Below, one piece after another: positions 58,470 to 64,000 of a stretch of DNA of 64,000 nucleotides; positions within the stretch are counted from its first letter, which is position 1; each line of letters starts with the position of its first letter. Both the position numbers and the translations under genes were made by a program. Under the pieces are notes generated by a model that was given only the letters and a program-made list of their open reading frames with translations, was not told where the DNA came from and made no database searches. Origin of the DNA: Sanghuangporus weigelae (lineage: Eukaryota; Basidiomycota; Agaricomycetes; Hymenochaetales; Hymenochaetaceae); assembly GCA_033182465.1 (NCBI GenBank), contig CP137319.1, positions 3,286,001-3,350,000 of the forward strand, given 5' to 3'.

Positions 58470-61400
58470 TCATATCGGCTCGGAGTATAGTGGTGGAGCA
58501 TCCTCAGCCAGGCGTTCTCGTCTAATCTGTTCTAGATCACGTCTCAGTGCAAAGACTTCATTATGCAAAGCATCGACTCCACATTGGCGATCGTTGGCGT
58601 TGTTGTTTGATATTTCGGTCCGTGGTGCAGCGTCGCTAGAAGAAACTAAGGAGGTGGGTAAAGGAGATCCACTCAAGTCCACACCAGTTCGCTCGCGTTT
58701 ATAATCCAACTGTCCGTTGCCTGAGTACGGCTGCATAGCAGCCTGGGCCGATTTGTATGACCTTGATGCGAAAGCCGCATTCGATTGATGTAAAGGAACT
58801 GGTCCGGGGTTACCAGAATCACTGGGCAAACTGTATTCATCCGGGAAGGAAGGCGGCAGGATATACGGTTGCGTGGTTTGCGTGGTTTGCGTGAAGGATA
58901 CCACTTCCTCGCCAAGGTTTGCACGGGTACGCTGACGATCTCTGAAACGCCTGTGCATGACGAAAAGGGCGAAAATCACGCAAGAGGCAAAAATCACGCC
59001 GCCAATCACGCCTCCTACTATAGTGCCGGTACTTGGTTTGTGCTGTTTCTGCAAGTTCGCAGTCGGCTCCGCTGATGGAAAAGCTGCAGCGTTATTCGTT
59101 ATGCTATCCGGGGTTGTCAGTTACTAAATGTGCGGACTATGCGTAAACCTACTCCATCGCCAATAGTGCAAACATGCCACCTTGAGCTGGACTGGGAATT
59201 TTATTGTGAGCCACGCAAGTTGTTGGGGACATGAGCGAAAGCAAACCTAGCTGCTCCCGAGTTAGGGTCCGTTGCTCCGAGACCGGTACTTGGGTCATAT
59301 ATCGATGCAAATGGGAGCTTATTGAGGTTGTTTGACGCATAAGTGTGTATCTGAGACACGAGTTGATTGCGGGTGGCATTGTCTGTCATGGTCGAAGCAG
59401 CAAACATCATCCAGTCTAGATGCATAGAGAGTCTATGAAGATATTCTAGGAGCGAGAGTGCCTAGACTCACTTGTTGATGTGTTTTGGTTCGGCGAGTTG
59501 TTGAGAGGAATGCCATACTTCGCTTGATCTGTCACAAAAGAATATTAACATTGCCGACTCGTACTCGGTATTGACTTGCACGTACTGGCTGCGGTCTGAT
59601 AAGATGTCGTCAATAACGTGTAAACCTCTTCTGGAACCAAGTCAAGGTGAAGCAGCCTGTCGGCGTAGGCATTATAGATCAGTGCATTTGTATCTGATGC
59701 ACCGTATACGAAGTTAACATGTGAAGGAGATAACGCTTGCTCCTGCCAAAATTTAATGCCAGAAGTTGCAGCGTCCTTTTTTCCTACTGATCTTAGCGTA
59801 TTGTTTCAAGGCGTGAATCCAACAGATTGCTTACGTTAAACTTTTGCACATCGTCCCCATTCCCGGCGATTTCAGATATCTTCGCCATCGCCGCTATTGC
59901 AATTATACCTTTTAGCGCGAGATTTGTTTGATTAGACATCACGAAATCGGTTCCGAAGTCGCTAGATGCTCTTCATATTTCGTCGGTATTTAGTAAGTCT
60001 GATAGGGTCCAGGAATAACGTATACACATCTCTACTTACTGATCCGAAGGAGAAATGGTATTGTTGACTAGATACTCTGCCCAATTACGCAGCATATTGT
60101 ACTAAGATTCAATCGCATTCAGAGACTATAATTGTGATCTTGTAGAGCACTCACATGCTTAACTACCAAGGTCCCGTTACCTGAGGCCAAGGAATAGGCC
60201 AAAGACATAATAAGCATGCTCGCGGACTCTGCAGGAGTAGGAATGGCTGAGTTATCAGAAACAGAAGACTGAGAAGGAAGTGAGTCCAACCGTCTATTCC
60301 ATAAGGGTGTGGCTGATTGATATTGCCAGACGTTGCCCTTGGGTAGGTGGGACCTTTTTCAATCTCAATATTTATATTACGATTCCACGATGAGAGACTG
60401 TTACCAATGTTTTTAGCAGCATAGGGCAAGCTATACGCAGCAGAATCTTGGGATTCAAGGAGTGGGTCAAGAAGATAGCCTCCGATATCTGGGTTAAGAT
60501 AAAGAAACACAGGGAATGATGCATACAATGCATCAACAGTATTGACGCTTGCCGATGATCTGCTCGTATACATTTAACAATGTGCGAAAAGAAATGGGAA
60601 TGAAGAAAGACATACCCACTGTCGGATCCAGTGCTGCCAATGTTCTTCATGAAAATCTTGACGTCGGATGTGTCCCATACGCCGTCGGTAGCAGGTGGGA
60701 TTGTAATATCCATTGATCCCATAGCCTGTCGGGAGCTCAGTGCGAGAAGATTGGCGTACTCCGTAGAAATGGACTCCCCGGCCGCCCGGATCTGAGAATC
60801 GAATGTCTCTGCAGCTAACATAGCTCGTGGGAAATCGTCCAAGACAAACTTCACCTGTGAGATCCAACTTAGTTTAATACAAGTTTATAGGCAGCTGACG
60901 CCCACAGAATGCGATTCAGTACGCACCACGTCTGAGGGTAGACTGATCTCCGATACAAAGTACGGACTTCTGCTTTCAAAGGAACCATCAGGAGTTCGAT
61001 ATTCTACGGAGGGATCGCGAAATACGCCTAACGACCATACTGCAGGCTCGGGTGTTGAGGTGATGTTACCCCAATCGATCGAAATTCCGAAGACTGGAGT
61101 GTCATCCCCCCTAAATTTGATACCTTTCAGGATAGTGGGCGCATAAGACAGTCAGACAGCATACGAGGCAGGAGGCCTGAACTTGGAGGAGGGTTCTTGC
61201 GAATTACTGATATGACCACCTGAAGGATTTGCAAAAAATCGGCCCCTTGCAGAGTTGAAGCCAGCGATCGTCCACTCCGTAGAGTAACCTTGAATCTGAA
61301 GGTGCGTCAAAAGCGAATAGTCAGTAATTTTTTCATCGTCCATAGCTCCTGCGCCTAATACATGCCTTTTTAAAAGAGTAGTAGACAGTCGAGTCTTGGG

Positions 61401-62170
61401 CGATATCATTGTCTTCAACAAATGTTCTCTGGTCTTGAAGCTGGATGCCCAAGACAACATAATCTGTAGTATCTTCAGATGTCCACTGCACGGTTTGATG
61501 CGGATCTCCTGCAGCGAGACCTAGACAGGTCTCAGTGTTCCTTATTGATGACACAAGCACTAAACTCGTACCTCCTTCTATATCGGAGTACATTCTCACT
61601 CTATGAGGTTGACCGTCCATGGATTCCGCAGTTATGTATAAATATGCGAACGGAAGCGACTGCAGCGTCAAATTCTTCGGCTGATAACTGTTAGGAACCA
61701 CGCTCTCAGTGAGCTTGCAGTCACTCACCTCGATTGGGCTAAGGAAAGTCATATTGAACTGGACAGTGTCTGCTGTCATGAGAAAAGAGGTACGAGTTGC
61801 CGTAAATTCCACCGCCGTCTGATTCACCGTCTTCTCCCCGGCAGCCCAAGGACTCAGCATTCTATACTCCGTGTCATCTACCACGACGCTGACGTACCAC
61901 TGCACGCCCTACAAGAACAGTAAAAATAATTGTACGGCAGATATAAACAGATAAACAGTAACTCACCACTTTTATGTCCCACAACGTATTATCCGCTATG
62001 AACGCTGGTTGAGGATCATTTCCTTGTGCGATCCAAATGTTCAGATACGGAGAGCGAACCGCGAGAGGTAAAGACGGTGGGTTGAACGGAAATGCCGTCC
62101 AGTTGGATGGACCAGATTGAGAGGTCGTCTTCTGGGGCAAGAGAAGCAGTAAGAGGGCAAGATAAAGCAT
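58470..62170 (-). CDS. GtaA-type glutaminase with membrane anchor and cytosolic tail
   Basis: Fungal secreted glutaminases of the GtaA family (DUF5127, DUF4965 and DUF1793 regions) hydrolyse glutamine outside the cell. Start ATG at 62170 gives a signal peptide (MLYLALLLLLLPQ) then PFNPPSLPLAVRSPYLNIW, the family opening; an in-frame ATG at 62227 would bury the signal. Further exons: VQWYVSVVVDDTEYRML, FGISIDWGNITS, DFPRAMLAAETFDSQI, RQAMGSMDITIP, SFPVFLYLNPDIGGYLLDPL, MLIMSLAYSLASGNG, NQTNLALKGI, and near the end PFASIYDPSTG and GGMFALLAME. After these come TGTIVGGVIGGVIFASCVIF (membrane helix, about 59010-58950), a basic stop-transfer and a 140-residue cytosolic tail with a coiled coil (HNEVFALRRDLEQIRRERLA). 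About 12 exons; I did not verify every join. The anchor makes it a wall-facing membrane protein rather than a free enzyme. Confidence 0.9.
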
Positions 62171-62896
62171 CGCCTGCGATAGGGAAAGGATGAAAGGGGA
62201 GTCGCTGGATGAGAAGATACACGACAAGACGAGCGTCGGTTTACATAAGTCGCTGAGCGGTGATCTTGTCGCGACAGCATCAAAGCGCGACCGTCAACTC
62301 GTTGCCGCCATGCGATGATCACCCGGGCCGTGTTGTACTGATTCGATGTGAACAAAGATGCAAGATGGCGCCTTGTTTGTGCATGACATGGTAGTGGAAG
62401 TTGGGAGAATGACCTGCCTCGGACGGTCTCGATAAATATAATAGAATAACTGCTTTGCGATGACTACCGCCCGCAAATCATTCTTGGATTTGGAAAGTGA
62501 TCGACCCTTACAACGTTTCTATGCATTTCTGCTGAATTTGTATCTTGTAAAGCATAAATGAGGAGTTTTATGAATTTTGCGGTCTTTTCTTGATATGTTC
62601 TGCGATAAAGAATAAGGTGGAAGTACCAGATTGACAGACCTTTCCCCATCCCCATTACAGGAAATTCCCATAATAATTTGGGCACGTGATTTTCGGCCCT
62701 CCAGTACGTCAAAACACAAAATAATTCATATCTCTATCTATGAATACTCGATGGTTTTGCATGATTTAAATTTCTAAATTCGTCTTTCGATCTCTGCACT
62801 GTCATCATTGCCTGTCTCTCCCCGTTCCGATTCGCGTATGCATTGCGTTTATTGTATATAAGGCAGTCAGCTTACTCCCTATACCTTAGCCTATTA
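62171..62896. other. Upstream of the glutaminase; includes a diverged foldback-arm fragment
   Basis: 62726-62800 (GTTTTGCATGATTTAAATTTCTAAATTC) resembles part of the arm of the neighbouring foldback element (GTTTTGCATGATCTAAGTTGCTAAATTC at about 62999), so an older copy lies here. The remainder is promoter DNA. Confidence 0.55.
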
Positions 62897-63656
62897 CTGC
62901 CTTTTTCATATGTATTGTCACTCGCGACTTTTGTGATTTTTGTCACACAGAACACATCAAAATATAAAAATCACCATATCTCACTCAATTCTTGACCGTT
63001 TTGCATGATCTAAGTTGCTAAATTCATAGTTTTAATATCCGTTTCAAACTTGTACAAGGATGAAGAGAAATAAGCAAAGAATGAGTGAGATATGTCGCAG
63101 AAGGCCGATTTTAGACTCGTCCTTCATGTGCAGTTTTTTCTGCCCTCAGACTGGGTGCTACAACAACCTGGACTGCACCGGAGTGATGCTATTGGCATAA
63201 TATGAATTTACAGACATCAGCTTTCCTAAGAATAAATTTATTTTGAGGTCTGGGGGCCCTTGAGAAAAGGTATGTTTGAGCTCAGCTCAGACATGTATCA
63301 AACCAGCAGATGCAACACAGAATAGAGCTCAAAGTCAGTCTTTAAATTTTAAATAAAATAATTATATCATTTTGGACTTGCTTGTAGGACTGTAGAAGCA
63401 GGGATGAGGGCAGGAAAAACTGCACATGAAGGACGAGTCTAAAATCGGCCTTCTGCGACATATCTCACTCATTCTTTGCTTATTTCTCTTCATCCTTGTA
63501 CAAGTTTGAAACGGATATTAAAACTATGAATTTAGCAACTTAGATCATGCAAAACGGTCAAGAATTGAGTGAGATATGGTGATTTTTATATTTTGAGGTG
63601 TTCTGTGTGACAAAAATCACAGAAGTCGCGAGTGACAATACATATGAAAAAGGCAG
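62897..63656. mobile_element. Foldback MITE with arms of about 252 bp, TA-flanked
   Basis: 62897-63148 and 63405-63656 are near-perfect reverse complements (e.g. CTGCCTTTTTCATATGTATT at the left end), separated by about 256 bp. TA dinucleotides flank both ends (62895-62896 and 63657-63658), consistent with a TA target. No coding capacity. The high identity of the arms implies a recent origin or ongoing arm homogenisation. Confidence 0.85.
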
Positions 63657-64000
63657 TAAACGAGTATAACAGAAACATAGCACCAGATCGGGGTGTTCGT
63701 AAACTATTAGGAAAACGTAAATACATTAGGGTTGCTTCTTGATCCGCAGGTCTGTCTTCGGGCGTTAAAATTACGAAGCGAAACATTCCGGCATAGCGAG
63801 AAGTATGTACATGACATTCATTCGATACTGACGATAAGAGGTTCGATATGAAAAGCTGTCCGTGAGCGGGGAGAACATGATACAGAGTTTCGAAAAAAAA
63901 AGAAAGTTCACGAAGAAGAGCTGAAAGTCCATCGCGTGCGTATTTTCATAATCTGGACCAAGCCCAGCATCGCATCAGCCTAAAGAATAACAACGTTTGT
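63657..64000. other. Window end
   Basis: No gene supported in the last 344 bases. Confidence 0.4.

Overview
This window looks like nuclear DNA from a filamentous basidiomycete, most likely an agaricomycete. Genes are split by short GT-AG introns (mostly 36-65 nt). The recognisable genes are typical of that group: Argonaute, squalene synthase, a GtaA-type glutaminase, a beta-trefoil lectin, APC permeases and GLTP-like genes. Repeats include Copia, tyrosine-recombinase retroelements, hAT-like, Harbinger-like and TA-target elements. I cannot name the species.

Layout. 1-2.6 kb: a LINE ORF1 fragment, the decayed 3' half of an APC permease gene, and a Harbinger-like MITE sitting exactly at that pseudogene's stop codon. 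3.1-6.0 kb: a complete Argonaute (minus strand, four exons) that has lost three of four slicer residues. 6.8-13.7 kb: a tandem duplication of about 3.4 kb. Each unit holds a decayed GLTP/HET-C2-like gene, an open gene A (PD-(D/E)XK-like motif, acidic tail) and, divergent from it, an open two-exon gene B (basic-aromatic head, acidic tail). Further B copies lie at 13.7 kb (relic), 19.5 kb (broken) and 20.4 kb (open). 14.1-18.8 kb: a repeat mosaic with a hAT-like element containing a TA-flanked element containing a hairpin. 23-29.8 kb: a glyoxylate/hydroxypyruvate reductase gene split by a young Copia element. 30.4-32.3 kb: a pair of unknown paralogues. 33-34.6 kb: squalene synthase. 35-37.6 kb: an RCC2-like beta-propeller protein ending in a PHD finger. 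39.8-42.5 kb: a multi-trefoil lectin with a C-terminal membrane tail. 44.5-52.8 kb: a tyrosine-recombinase retroelement with split direct repeats, carrying a 3.25 kb nested insertion. 53.8-55.9 kb: an apparently intact APC permease. 57.7 kb: a small gene. 58.5-62.2 kb: a GtaA-type glutaminase with a membrane anchor and cytosolic tail. 62.9-63.7 kb: a foldback element with arms of about 250 bp.

How the parts may work together. Most conserved genes here are unrelated housekeeping or secretory genes. The best candidate for an undescribed system is the A/B module: two head-to-head gene pairs whose open frames survived while the co-duplicated GLTP-like genes decayed, plus extra B copies nearby. 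The nuclease call rests on a short motif and the partnership on gene arrangement, so both are inference. The slicer-dead Argonaute next door is the second point of interest; any link between it and the A/B module is only proximity.
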